From NCBI GenBank assembly GCA_903854725.1, contig CAINWZ010000017.1, positions 1 through 36,243 on the forward strand: 36,243 nucleotides of DNA. The letters are read 5' to 3'. A program made the position numbers and the translations under genes. The notes beneath the pieces were generated by a model, which worked only from the letters and a program-made list of their open reading frames with translations, did not search any database and was not told the origin of the DNA. This document shows, one piece after another, positions 16,014-24,230 of the stretch (its first letter is position 1; each line of letters starts with the position of its first letter). The stretch comes from an uncultured Bacteroidota bacterium. GTDB lineage: Bacteria > Bacteroidota > Bacteroidia > Chitinophagales > Chitinophagaceae.

Positions 16014-16763
16014 ATGAGCAAGAATATATACCATACAATACGACAAGGAAAGGCTGATGCGAAGAAGGCATTCGCTGTTTTAATTGACCCAGATAAATTG
16101 AATGAGGAACGTTTAGCACAGACGATTGATATTGCTGTCAATGCTAAAGTTGATTATTTTTTTGTAGGGGGAAGTTTAGTGGTTACCGATACCTTGGACA
16201 AGATGGTCGCTACCATCAAAAAGCAATGTAGTATTCCAGTCATTCTTTTTCCAGGCTCACCAGATCAAATAACTGCAAAAGCAGATGCTTTATTATACTT
16301 GTCTTTAATTTCTGGACGTAATGCAGAATTATTAATTGGGCACCATGTTGTAAGTGCTCCATTCATTAGACAAAGTGGGCTTGAAATTATACCTGTAGGT
16401 TATATGCTTATCGATGGTGGTTCTCCTACCACCGTTTCTTATATTTCAAATACAAATCCTATTCCTTCTAATAAGAATGATATTGCTATTTGTACTGCTA
16501 TGGCTGGCGAAATGCTAGGCTTACAATTAATTTATATGGATGCAGGTAGTGGCGCTCAAAAAGCTATTCCTACTGAAATGATTAAAGAAGTAGCAAAACA
16601 TATTAGCGCTCCCTTGATTATAGGCGGTGGTATTACTACTGCCGAAAAAGCAATAGAGAATTGTATAGCAGGTGCCGATATTATAGTGATTGGTAATGCA
16701 GTAGAAAAAAATCCTACCCTTATTAAGGAAATGGCCGATGCCATTCATAGCCTAAATAAATAA
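16014..16763 (+). CDS. Geranylgeranylglyceryl/heptaprenylglyceryl phosphate synthase (PcrB/GGGPS family)
   Basis: A 249-residue TIM-barrel prenyltransferase that joins a polyprenyl diphosphate to sn-glycerol-1-phosphate by an ether bond, the first step of archaeal-type lipid synthesis. Visible family elements are V-L-I-D-P-D-K (23-29), F-F-V-G-G-S (49-54), Y-M-D-A-G-S-G-A (174-181), G-G-G-I (204-207) and G-N-A-V-E (227-231); the G-G/G-N segments bind phosphate. Homologues in Bacteroidota belong to the second GGGPS group and some have been shown to make GGGP. The prenyl length used here, and the source of glycerol-1-phosphate, cannot be read from sequence. The ATG follows a GGGGG-rich stretch. 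It is monocistronic and convergent with the LytTR regulator, 17 bases apart. Confidence 0.93.
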   Translation: MSKNIYHTIRQGKADAKKAFAVLIDPDKLNEERLAQTIDIAVNAKVDYFFVGGSLVVTDTLDKMVATIKKQCSIPVILFPGSPDQITAKADALLYLSLISGRNAELLIGHHVVSAPFIRQSGLEIIPVGYMLIDGGSPTTVSYISNTNPIPSNKNDIAICTAMAGEMLGLQLIYMDAGSGAQKAIPTEMIKEVAKHISAPLIIGGGITTAEKAIENCIAGADIIVIGNAVEKNPTLIKEMADAIHSLNK

Positions 16764-16780
16764 GTGTAAAAGGGCGCTAA

Positions 16781-17512
16781 TTAGAAACTCATCATTTCTT
16801 TAAACTTCACCGTTTGTCTGCGGCTTATTTCAATTTTCTCTCCTCCTTTTAGTTCCACCAATAAGCCTCCATTAAAATAAGGCTCTATCTTTTCAATCCA
16901 ATGTAAATTTATAATGTGTTTGCGGTTGGCTCTAAAGAAAACGTGCTCATCCAATCTGCCTTCTAAAGCATTGAGTGACTTTAATATTAAAGGCTTGTTA
17001 GTAGAAAAATACACTTTTGCATAATTGCCCACACTTTCAAACAACCTAATTTCTTCTAGTTTCACAAACCAACATTTCTCCCCATCTTTCACAAATACCT
17101 GATCGCTTTCTGATAAAGGACCACGCATATTGCCCGATAAGCTAGCTTGCTCTAACAGCATTTCGGCTTGCAATTTTTGAATAGCATCTGTTAATCGCTT
17201 GGGGTCAATAGGTTTTAATAAATAATCTAAAGCATTCACCTCAAATGCCTTCAATGCAAATTCATCATACGCTGTTGTGAAAATAACCTTCGGTGATTTT
17301 TCTAATTCAGATAATAAATCAAAGCCTGTTTTACCTGGCATTTGAATGTCTAAAAAAATAAGATCAGGATGCGATAATTCAATCTTCTCCACCCCTTCGT
17401 CTACATTACTTGCTTCATCAATGATTTGAATGTCTGGATGTTGTTCCAATAATTTTTTTAGCTCATTTCTAGCTAATCTTTCATCGTCAATAATTATTGC
17501 TTTAATTGGCAT
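16781..17512 (-). CDS. LytTR-family response regulator
   Basis: A 243-residue two-component regulator. The receiver domain (1-120) has the acidic pair D9/D10, the phospho-acceptor D55 in F-L-D-I-Q-M-P-G, T80 and K100. The C-terminal LytTR DNA-binding domain (about 138-240) includes E-S-V-G-N-Y-A-K-V-Y and R-A-N-R-K-H-I-I-N-L. It begins 15 bases after the partner kinase gene, so the two are co-transcribed and almost certainly a cognate pair. In this family the kinase phosphorylates the receiver, which changes binding to direct-repeat promoters. Targets are not evident; the neighbouring lipid and isoprenoid genes are not obviously in its operon. Confidence 0.95.
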   Translation of the reverse strand: MPIKAIIIDDERLARNELKKLLEQHPDIQIIDEASNVDEGVEKIELSHPDLIFLDIQMPGKTGFDLLSELEKSPKVIFTTAYDEFALKAFEVNALDYLLKPIDPKRLTDAIQKLQAEMLLEQASLSGNMRGPLSESDQVFVKDGEKCWFVKLEEIRLFESVGNYAKVYFSTNKPLILKSLNALEGRLDEHVFFRANRKHIINLHWIEKIEPYFNGGLLVELKGGEKIEISRRQTVKFKEMMSF

Positions 17513-17527
17513 GTCTGTAAAAATTTA

Positions 17528-18565
17528 TTACGAAATAGGTATTACTAATTTGGCTGTTACTTGATTAGGCTCGCATTGAAATATTTCAAAAAGCGCCTGT
17601 CCTCTATATAATATATTTAATCTTTCTCTTGTACTTTGTAATCCAAAACCATCTTTTTCTTTTTGCTGTAACAAGCCTGTATTTTGAACCATCAAGACCA
17701 ACTTGTCTTGTTCTAATTTTGAAATAATTTTTATCGTGCAATCGCCAGGTTGCTTACCCAGCCCGTGTTTAATAGCATTTTCCACCAAAGTCTGCAACAT
17801 CATAGGAGGAATTTGATTGCTCAATGTTTTTTGATCCACTTCGTAAACTACTTTTAATCTGTCTGCAAATCGAATATATTCCAATGCTAAATAATCTTTA
17901 ACAATGTCTAATTCTTTTTCCAAACTTGTTACTTCCACTTTATCTACTTGAATACTACTTCTTAAAATATTACTTAACTCCGTAATGGCTTGTCTGGCTC
18001 TTTCCGGATTTTCATCCACCAAAGCTCTAATACTATTTAAGGCGTTAAATATAAAATGGGGATTGATTTGAGATTTAATGGTTTTTAATTCCAAATCTTT
18101 AATCATTGTCTCCAACTTTACTTTCTTAATTTCTTCCGAATTAGTAAATTCAATATAATGCCATAAAACATAAACAGACATCCACACTAAAAATATAGGG
18201 GTATCAAAAATAAGACTGAATAAAAATCTTCTAGATGCCGGGATATTTCTACCGGGTTCATATAACTTAAAAATATCCGCTAAATAACTTGAAGAGAAAC
18301 TATTTAAAATAGAGAAAACTAATAATAAAATAACCAGCTTCCACCATTGATTAGAAGGCATAGGTGGACGCAACGAAAATCGATGCATGCTTTCTCTCAA
18401 AATATGGGTGATTAAAATACCCAAGGATAAATTCAATAATAATCTTGGATAAAAAATAGGATTCAATTCTTTATCTAAAATAGAGGCAAAAAACAAAATA
18501 GTTAAGCCATAGCTAAACCAGCCTGAAATTTGACAAATCCAATATAAAGAGGAGTGCTTTTTCAT
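17528..18565 (-). CDS. LytS-like membrane sensor histidine kinase (His_kinase family)
   Basis: A 345-residue kinase with about four membrane helices in residues 8-140, then a short coiled segment and the His_kinase domain with phospho-acceptor H170 in I-N-P-H-F-I-F-N-A-L-N. An HATPase domain follows with an N-box (L-V-E-N-A-I-K-H-G-L) and a G-x-G-L motif (G-F-G-L-Q-S-T-R-E-R). There is no extracellular sensor domain, so the signal is probably perceived in or near the membrane (inference). It is the first gene of a two-gene operon with the LytTR regulator. A -7 box lies only six bases before the ATG. Confidence 0.94.
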   Translation of the reverse strand: MKKHSSLYWICQISGWFSYGLTILFFASILDKELNPIFYPRLLLNLSLGILITHILRESMHRFSLRPPMPSNQWWKLVILLLVFSILNSFSSSYLADIFKLYEPGRNIPASRRFLFSLIFDTPIFLVWMSVYVLWHYIEFTNSEEIKKVKLETMIKDLELKTIKSQINPHFIFNALNSIRALVDENPERARQAITELSNILRSSIQVDKVEVTSLEKELDIVKDYLALEYIRFADRLKVVYEVDQKTLSNQIPPMMLQTLVENAIKHGLGKQPGDCTIKIISKLEQDKLVLMVQNTGLLQQKEKDGFGLQSTRERLNILYRGQALFEIFQCEPNQVTAKLVIPIS

Positions 18566-18571
18566 CTACTC

Positions 18572-18579
18572 CAAATTTA
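18572..18579 (-). promoter_or_regulatory. -7 box directly before the histidine kinase gene
   Basis: Minus-strand TAAATTTG, a perfect TAnnTTTG match, ends six bases before the ATG at 18565, so the transcript should have almost no leader. No clear -33 TTTG is seen at the normal distance. Confidence 0.45.
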
Positions 18580-18666
18580 CCCCTAATAACTAGGTTTTGA
18601 GCCTTTAAAATTGATTAATGGTCATATTCTAGGGTATACGGCAAGCCTTTAAATTCCCTGTAAACT

Positions 18667-18700
18667 TTTGACGTATATTTATGTTATTAATTTACTTTTA
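18667..18700 (+). promoter_or_regulatory. Probable dxs promoter
   Basis: TTTG (18667-18670) and TACTTTTA (18693-18700, one mismatch to TAnnTTTG) are 22 bases apart. The -7 box ends 17 bases before the dxs ATG. Confidence 0.5.
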
Positions 18701-18717
18701 CACCCTAATTACCACTG

Positions 18718-20640
18718 ATGCATATTGAGGCAGGCCCCTTATTAAAAATGATTGATTCCCCAGACGACCTAAAAAAGGTCTCTAGGGAGAAATTACATCA
18801 GGTTTGCGATGAATTGCGTCAATATATCATTGATGTAGTCAGCGTTCACGGAGGTCACTTTGCAGCGAGTTTAGGAGTGGTAGAATTAAGCGTTGCCCTT
18901 CATTATGTATACAATACTCCTTATGACCAATTAGTTTGGGATGTAGGTCATCAAGCCTATGGTCATAAAATTTTAACAGGTCGCCGCGACCAATTTGCTA
19001 CTAATAGAAAATACAATGGCCTAAGTGGCTTCCCTAAAAGAAGCGAAAGCCAGTACGATACTTTTGGCGTTGGACACTCTTCAACTTCTATTTCTGCTGC
19101 ATTAGGAATGTCAATGGCAGCCAAGTATAAAAAAGAAAATAGAAAGTCCGTTGCAATTATTGGAGATGGCTCCATGACAGCCGGTATGGCTTTTGAAGCA
19201 ATGAACCATGCAGGTGTTGCAGATAGCGATGTGCTTATTATTTTGAATGACAATTGCATGAGCATTGATCCCAATGTGGGCGCTCTAAAAGAATACTTAA
19301 CTGATATTAGCACTTCTCCTACTTATAATAAATTTAGAGATGAGCTTTGGCAATTGATGGGGAAATTACCCATTGGAAAAACTTTTACCCGCGAAATGGC
19401 ATCGAAGGTAGAAGCTAGCATCAAAGGGGTTGTTTCAAAAAGTAGTAATTTATTTGAAGCATTGCAATTGCGTTATTTTGGTCCTATTGATGGTCATAAT
19501 ATTTCCAACTTAGTAGATACTTTAAAAGATTTAAGAGAAATACCTGGACCTAAAATTTTACACATCCTTACAGTAAAAGGAAAAGGATACGCATTAGCCG
19601 AAAAAGACCAAACCAAATGGCATGCACCTGGTTTATTCGATAAATTAACGGGCGAGATTATTAAGAAAAAAATTGAAACCCCTCAACCTCCTAAATACCA
19701 AGATGTTTTTGGACATACCATTGTTGAATTAGCAAAACAGAACTCTTTAATTATGGGCATTACGCCTGCAATGCCAAGTGGCTCTTCTTTGAAATTTATG
19801 ATGGAAGCTATGCCAGATAGGGCTTTCGACGTAGGCATCTGCGAACAGCATGCTGTTACCTTAAGTGCTGGTTTGGCGACGCAAGGCATTAAAGCATTTT
19901 GCAATATTTATTCTTCATTCATGCAAAGAGCTTACGACCAAGTAATTCACGATGTGGCTTTGCAAAAATTACCTGTTGTTTTTTGTTTAGATAGAGCAGG
20001 ACTTGTTGGTGAAGATGGACCTACGCACCATGGTTGTTATGACATTGCTTTTTTTAGATGTATACCCAATATGATTATTGCAGCTCCAATGAACGAAGTA
20101 GAACTACGCAATTTAATGTTTACGGCACAATTACCTTCTATTGAGTCTCCATTTGTGATTCGTTATCCGAGAGGAGAAGGCGTAATGGTGGATTGGCAAA
20201 AACCATTTGAAGAAATTGTAATTGGTAAAGGTCGTAAACTAAAAGACGGAAAAGATATTGCTATTTTATCATTAGGACACCCAGGTAATTTTGCACAAAC
20301 TGCTATTAGAAATTTAAGAGATGAAGGAATAGACCCTGCACATTATGATATAAGATTTGTAAAACCAATCGACGAAGCTTTATTGCATGAAGTGTTTCAA
20401 AAATTTGATAAAATTATCACTGTTGAAGATGCGACTATTGTGGGCGGCATGGGTTCTGCTATATTAGAATTCATGAACGAACATAATTACAATAGTAAAA
20501 TTACCATGTTAGGTATTCCAGATAGTATTGTTGAACATGGTAGCTTAAAAGAGCTTCATCATGAATGTCATTATGATGCGCTTGCCATTGCTGAAGCTGT
20601 GAAATCCTTGCTAGGTAAGGAAATAATGAGCGAGGTTTAA
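18718..20640 (+). CDS. dxs: 1-deoxy-D-xylulose-5-phosphate synthase
   Basis: Condenses pyruvate and glyceraldehyde 3-phosphate to DXP with thiamine diphosphate, the first step of the MEP pathway to isoprenoids. The 640-residue enzyme has the TPP motif G149-D-G...N178, with the D-V-G-H-Q-A and G-V-G-H-S-S-T-S-I-S substrate loops. The central transketolase-like domain holds the catalytic glutamate in I-C-E-Q-H-A and R-A-G-L-V-G-E-D-G-P-T-H-H-G. The C-terminal domain contains V-K-P-I-D and E-D. Full length; the start M-H-I-E-A-G-P-L-L-K fits Bacteroidota Dxs. The stop overlaps the scpA stop by three bases, tail to tail. Its product feeds quinones, carotenoids, undecaprenol and the prenyl donor of the GGGPS homologue nearby. 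Confidence 0.97.
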   Translation: MHIEAGPLLKMIDSPDDLKKVSREKLHQVCDELRQYIIDVVSVHGGHFAASLGVVELSVALHYVYNTPYDQLVWDVGHQAYGHKILTGRRDQFATNRKYNGLSGFPKRSESQYDTFGVGHSSTSISAALGMSMAAKYKKENRKSVAIIGDGSMTAGMAFEAMNHAGVADSDVLIILNDNCMSIDPNVGALKEYLTDISTSPTYNKFRDELWQLMGKLPIGKTFTREMASKVEASIKGVVSKSSNLFEALQLRYFGPIDGHNISNLVDTLKDLREIPGPKILHILTVKGKGYALAEKDQTKWHAPGLFDKLTGEIIKKKIETPQPPKYQDVFGHTIVELAKQNSLIMGITPAMPSGSSLKFMMEAMPDRAFDVGICEQHAVTLSAGLATQGIKAFCNIYSSFMQRAYDQVIHDVALQKLPVVFCLDRAGLVGEDGPTHHGCYDIAFFRCIPNMIIAAPMNEVELRNLMFTAQLPSIESPFVIRYPRGEGVMVDWQKPFEEIVIGKGRKLKDGKDIAILSLGHPGNFAQTAIRNLRDEGIDPAHYDIRFVKPIDEALLHEVFQKFDKIITVEDATIVGGMGSAILEFMNEHNYNSKITMLGIPDSIVEHGSLKELHHECHYDALAIAEAVKSLLGKEIMSEV

Positions 20641-21533
20641 TTAAGACTAGGATCAAAATCTCCCATATCTTCTTCTTTGTGCTCACCATCTTCTGGTAAA
20701 ATAGGATCTTCTTTGAAGGATTCTAAATTAGGTGTTTCATAAGAATCGAAATTGTCTATATGGCCGGGCTCTAAATCATCTTCTCTGTTTTCATTCCATT
20801 CGATGATGAAATTATTGCGTCCTTCGCCCACCATCAACTTCATATATTTTTGTTGAGACAATTCTAGTATAGATAAGAATAAAAATAAGGCGTGCACTCT
20901 GTCTTGACATATGTCAAATACTTTTTCAAAAGCCACTGTTTTACCTTCTTTTACAATGTCTAATAAATACGACCTACTGCCATCCATCGTGTAGTTGTAT
21001 CTCACTACCGTATGTACTGGTCTATTTTGGCGTTCTTGCAAACGAGTCATTACTTTTTCGAATGACTTCATTAACTTAAACAAAGTAACTGTTTGCAATT
21101 CTGTTCCTTCCGCCGCTTCTTCTCCCACCAATGACATTTCTTTTTGAATGTTACCTCTTTTCATCATTAACATTCTAAGTGCTTCTAAGTCGGCCATTTG
21201 AACAGCTGCCTCTTTGTACTTTTTATATTCTAATATCTTATCAATTAATTCTTGTCGAGGATCAATTTCATTTCCTAGCGCATCCAACTCCTTTCTAGGT
21301 AATAATAACTTTGCTTTTATGCGCATTAAAGTAGAAACAAATAAAATAAATTCACTGCTAAGCTCAATATTTACTTTTTCTTGTAAATGAATAAAATCTA
21401 AAAAATCGTTGATGATTTTAGTAATTTGGATATTATAAATATCCATCTCGTCTCTTTCTATAAAGAAAAGTAAGAGGTCAAAAGGGCCTTCAAATTGGTC
21501 TACTTTTATCGAATAATTGGCTTGCTGATTCAT
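20637..21533 (-). CDS. scpA: Segregation and condensation protein A
   Basis: A 298-residue kleisin that bridges the SMC heads with ScpB in the bacterial condensin complex, which organises and separates replicated chromosomes. The N-terminus has the typical V-D-Q-F-E-G-P-F-D-L-L-L (11-22) and an R-D-E-M-D-I-Y-N-I-Q-I segment. A helical middle (L-M-R-I-K-A-K-L-L-L-P) and a C-terminal winged-helix region (F-L-F-L-S-I-L-E-L-S-Q-Q) follow. The last about 50 residues are acidic and probably disordered (D-D-L-E-P-G..., G-E-H-K-E-E-D-M-G-D), making it longer than the usual 240-260. scpB and smc are not in the window. The gene is flanked by opposite-strand genes, so it is transcribed alone. Confidence 0.95.
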   Translation of the reverse strand: MNQQANYSIKVDQFEGPFDLLLFFIERDEMDIYNIQITKIINDFLDFIHLQEKVNIELSSEFILFVSTLMRIKAKLLLPRKELDALGNEIDPRQELIDKILEYKKYKEAAVQMADLEALRMLMMKRGNIQKEMSLVGEEAAEGTELQTVTLFKLMKSFEKVMTRLQERQNRPVHTVVRYNYTMDGSRSYLLDIVKEGKTVAFEKVFDICQDRVHALFLFLSILELSQQKYMKLMVGEGRNNFIIEWNENREDDLEPGHIDNFDSYETPNLESFKEDPILPEDGEHKEEDMGDFDPSLN

Positions 21534-21632
21534 TCCTACAAAGAAAAGGAATCGGAATTAATTTATCGTCAATTGAGCAAGTATTTATCCACTTTTATTA
21601 AAAATTAAGCATCTTTACCCAAAACTTTGCGC

Positions 21633-22505
21633 ATGGACAATAAGTTTATCAATTGGACCATTTTTTGCATCTTATCCATTATTTGGGGAAGTTCCTTTGT
21701 TTTAATGAAAGAAGGGCTCACAGCGCTTTCTCCCTATCAGGTAGCTTCTATTCGTATGCTATCTTCTGGTCTTATTTTATTGCCTTTTGCTTTTAATGCC
21801 TTTAAGAAAATACCCAAAGAAAAATTAAGTTTAGTAGTGCTCTCTGGCATCTTAGGCAGTTTTATTCCTGCTTATCTTTTTTGTATTGCAGAAACTAAAA
21901 TAGATAGTTCTTTAGCAGGAATATTAAATTCTTTAACCCCCCTTTTTACCATTCTTGTAGGATTACTATTTTTTAAAACAAGCTCTACTACACAAAAAAT
22001 GATAGGGGTATTGGTTGGTTTTGTAGGCTTATGTTTGCTTTTTGCTGTAGGTAAAAATATTAGTTTTGAAAACCTGGCTTTTGCATCACTTGTTTTAGTA
22101 GCTACTTTTTTATATGGCTTAAATGTAAACATGGTAGGTAAATTTCTACAAAATATTCGCGCTATAGATATCGTTGCTATCGCCTTTGCATTTTTAATTA
22201 TTCCAAGTGCACTACTACTCTATTTTACGGGTTATTTTACGTTAGATTTTAACAGCCATGCCATACAGTATGCTTCCATAGCAAGTATTAGTCTGGGCGT
22301 TGTGGGTACCTCTATAGCTTCTATCCTTTTTTATATGCTCCTCAAAAGATCTACTGTTATTTTTGCATCGATGGTTACCTATGGTATTCCTGTTGTTGCA
22401 GTAGCCTGGGGCTTTTATTATGGAGAGTCAATTTCTCTACTACAAGTAGGAAGCCTATTGATTATATTAGCTGGGGTCTATATAGTAAATAAGCCCCAAC
22501 ACTAG
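21633..22505 (+). CDS. DMT-superfamily transporter (EamA family)
   Basis: A 290-residue inner-membrane carrier with about ten membrane helices in two EamA repeats (about 5-135 and 148-287). The first repeat opens I-W-G-S-S-F-V-L-M-K-E-G, a typical EamA start. Such proteins usually export metabolites or amino acids; the substrate is not predictable. I use the ATG at 21633 (M-D-N-K-F-I-N-W); an in-frame TTG two codons earlier is less likely. The 3' end folds as AAGCCC (22491-22496) with GGGCTT (22514-22519) across the stop codon, but without a U-tract. It is convergent with frr. Confidence 0.9.
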   Translation: MDNKFINWTIFCILSIIWGSSFVLMKEGLTALSPYQVASIRMLSSGLILLPFAFNAFKKIPKEKLSLVVLSGILGSFIPAYLFCIAETKIDSSLAGILNSLTPLFTILVGLLFFKTSSTTQKMIGVLVGFVGLCLLFAVGKNISFENLAFASLVLVATFLYGLNVNMVGKFLQNIRAIDIVAIAFAFLIIPSALLLYFTGYFTLDFNSHAIQYASIASISLGVVGTSIASILFYMLLKRSTVIFASMVTYGIPVVAVAWGFYYGESISLLQVGSLLIILAGVYIVNKPQH

Positions 22506-22548
22506 GGGTGTCAGGGCTTACCAATTATATCTTGTAAAACCTTATTGC

Positions 22549-22575
22549 TAATTTTTGAAAGTTATTCAAAAATTA
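22549..22575. terminator. Hairpin between the convergent DMT transporter and frr genes
   Basis: A perfect 11-bp stem (TAATTTTTGAA at 22549-22559, complement at 22565-22575) encloses a five-base loop. It includes the frr stop codon (22573-22575). The symmetrical, AT-rich stem between two gene ends suits a bidirectional terminator, but U-tracts are weak on both sides. Confidence 0.5.
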
Positions 22576-23136
22576 AACAGTCATTATTTCTTTCTCTTTA
22601 GATTCTAAATGTTTTTCTACCAAAGCAATATGCTTATCTGTGATCACTTGAATTTCATCTTCAGCCCCTTTACAAATGTCTTCACTCAAGCCATCTTTTT
22701 GTAATTTTTTTACTTGTTCTATATGTTCACGTCTAATATTACGAATAGACACTTTACTCACTTCTCCTTCGGCACTAGCTTTTTTAAATAACTCCTTGCG
22801 TCTTTCTTCAGTTAATGGAGGTGTAAACAATCTAATCTGAACACCATCGTTTTGAGGTGTAATACCAATATTGGCACCCATTATTGCCCTTTCGATTAGC
22901 GCTAACATGTTCTTTTCCCAGGGTTGTATACTTAATGTTCTGCTATCCAAAACCTGCACATTGCCTACTTGACTTATTGGCGTTGGTGTGCCATAATAAT
23001 CTACATTAATACCCTCCAAAATAGAAGGAGAAGCTTTTCCAGCTCTTATTTTGGAGATTTCAATTTCTAGATGACCAATTGCCTTTTTCATTCCGGCATC
23101 AGCACTTGTGGTTACTTTCTTTAATTCTTCTGACAT
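22573..23136 (-). CDS. frr: Ribosome recycling factor
   Basis: Releases ribosomes from mRNA together with EF-G after termination. The 187-residue length is standard. Hallmarks are the L-E-I-E-I-S-K-I-R-A-G-K-A-S-P-S (about 23-38) start of domain I, V-D-Y-Y-G-T-P-T-P-I-S-Q-V in domain II, and the C-terminal helix V-S-I-R-N-I-R-R-E-H-I-E-Q-V-K. pyrH, the usual neighbour in many bacteria, is not here; frr is transcribed alone between divergent and convergent genes. A perfect TAnnTTTG box lies 18 bases upstream of the ATG. Confidence 0.97.
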   Translation of the reverse strand: MSEELKKVTTSADAGMKKAIGHLEIEISKIRAGKASPSILEGINVDYYGTPTPISQVGNVQVLDSRTLSIQPWEKNMLALIERAIMGANIGITPQNDGVQIRLFTPPLTEERRKELFKKASAEGEVSKVSIRNIRREHIEQVKKLQKDGLSEDICKGAEDEIQVITDKHIALVEKHLESKEKEIMTV

Positions 23137-23154
23137 ACATATTCATTGAGGCTA

Positions 23155-23162
23155 CAAAGCTA
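23155..23162 (-). promoter_or_regulatory. -7 box of frr
   Basis: Minus-strand TAGCTTTG, a perfect TAnnTTTG match, ends 18 bases before the frr ATG. A -33 TTTG at the usual distance is not clear. Confidence 0.55.
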
Positions 23163-23239
23163 ATAAATCCTATCTATTGTTGATAAGTCTTTTTTTAGCT
23201 ATTTTCTTACATTTTCGGCGCAAATTAGCCTATGAATTC

Positions 23240-23247
23240 TATCTTTG
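23240..23247 (+). promoter_or_regulatory. -7 box of the transketolase N-half gene
   Basis: TATCTTTG is a perfect TAnnTTTG match. A TTTC at 23213-23216 is a possible -33 element with a 23-base spacer. The box ends 17 bases before the ATG at 23265, and it lies downstream of an alternative ATG at 23232, which argues for the later start. Confidence 0.6.
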
Positions 23248-23264
23248 TCCTCAACTTGACAACT

Positions 23265-24110
23265 ATGAATAAATCAACTGCAGAATTAGCTAAAATTGCT
23301 TCGCAAATTAGAAGAGATATTGTAAGAATGGTACATGCGCAACAAAGTGGTCACCCTGGAGGTTCTTTAGGTTGTGCCGATTTTTTGACGGCTCTTTATT
23401 TTAAAGTAATGAAAATTGATACACAGTTTTCTATGGATGGCATTAATGAAGATCTTTTCTTTTTATCCAATGGTCATATCTCTCCAGTATTTTATTCCGT
23501 ACTAGCAAGATCTGGTTATTTTGACGTGAAAGAACTGGCTACTTTTAGAAAAATAAATTCAAGATTGCAAGGTCATCCTACAACACATGAAAATTTACCT
23601 GGCATTAGAATTGCAAGTGGCTCTTTAGGACAAGGATTAAGTGTAGCTATTGGTGCAGCACTTAGTAAAAAATATAATAAGGATAACAGAACTATTTATA
23701 GCCTTCATGGCGATGGTGAATTACAAGAAGGACAAATTTGGGAAGCAGTCATGTTTGCCGCTCACAATAAAGTAGATAATTTAATTGCAACAGTGGATGT
23801 AAATGGTCAACAAATTGATGGCCCATTAAGCAAAGTATTATCTCTTGATAGTTTAGAAGATAAATTCAAAGCTTTTCATTGGACCGTTTTGCATATGGAT
23901 GGTCATGACATGGATAATATAGTAGCCACGTTGGATAAAGCAAAATCATTAACTGGTCAAGGTAAACCTATCTGTATTTTAATGAAAACAGAAATGGGTA
24001 AAGGCGTTGACTTTATGGAAGGCAGTCATGAGTGGCATGGTATTGCTCCTAACGATGAGCAACTTGCAAAAGCTTTAGGACAATTAGAAGAAACTTTAGG
24101 CGATTATTAA
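23265..24110 (+). CDS. Transketolase, N-terminal (TPP pyrophosphate-binding) subunit
   Basis: The first half of a split transketolase, which moves two-carbon units between sugar phosphates in the pentose phosphate pathway. The 281 residues cover the pyrophosphate-binding domain: G-H-P-G-G-S (29-34), S-G-S-L-G-Q-G-L-S (118-126) and the TPP motif G149-D-G...N180. The pyrimidine-binding and C-terminal domains are missing because they are normally a second gene (about 310-320 aa). That partner is not downstream: two terminators and an opposite-strand gene follow, and no such gene is in this window. I chose the ATG at 23265 over 23232 because the protein then starts like its relatives and a promoter box lies between the two. 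Confidence 0.93.
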   Translation: MNKSTAELAKIASQIRRDIVRMVHAQQSGHPGGSLGCADFLTALYFKVMKIDTQFSMDGINEDLFFLSNGHISPVFYSVLARSGYFDVKELATFRKINSRLQGHPTTHENLPGIRIASGSLGQGLSVAIGAALSKKYNKDNRTIYSLHGDGELQEGQIWEAVMFAAHNKVDNLIATVDVNGQQIDGPLSKVLSLDSLEDKFKAFHWTVLHMDGHDMDNIVATLDKAKSLTGQGKPICILMKTEMGKGVDFMEGSHEWHGIAPNDEQLAKALGQLEETLGDY

Positions 24111-24150
24111 TTTATTCTAAGATTTTATAAAATATAAATCTTAGAATAAA
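24111..24150 (+). terminator. First terminator after the transketolase N-half gene
   Basis: It is a perfect 15-bp inverted repeat (24111-24125 with 24136-24150) around a ten-base loop, starting at the base after the stop codon. It is followed by TCTCTCTTTTTGATTTTTTTT. Confidence 0.8.
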
Positions 24151-24183
24151 TCTCTCTTTTTGATTTTTTTTAGTTTCTCCTAT

Positions 24184-24211
24184 CAAGATAAATTAAGTCT
24201 AATTTATCTTG
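24184..24211 (+). terminator. Second terminator after the transketolase N-half gene
   Basis: It is a perfect 12-bp stem (CAAGATAAATTA at 24184-24195, complement at 24200-24211) with loop AGTC, followed by TCATTTTTTTTATTTTTT. It works for the plus strand; the minus side lacks a comparable U-run for the lolC/E gene. Confidence 0.8.
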
Positions 24212-24230
24212 TCATTTTTTTTATTTTTTA

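Noticed and set aside
16781..18565. Dedicated regulation of pcrB or dxs by the adjacent two-component pair
   Set aside because: The genes are on other strands with their own promoter boxes, and no shared direct repeats were seen in their upstream regions.
22491..22519. AAGCCC/GGGCTT hairpin across the stop codon of the DMT transporter gene
   Set aside because: Stem is interrupted, and no U-tract follows; the perfect hairpin at 22549-22575 is a better terminator candidate.
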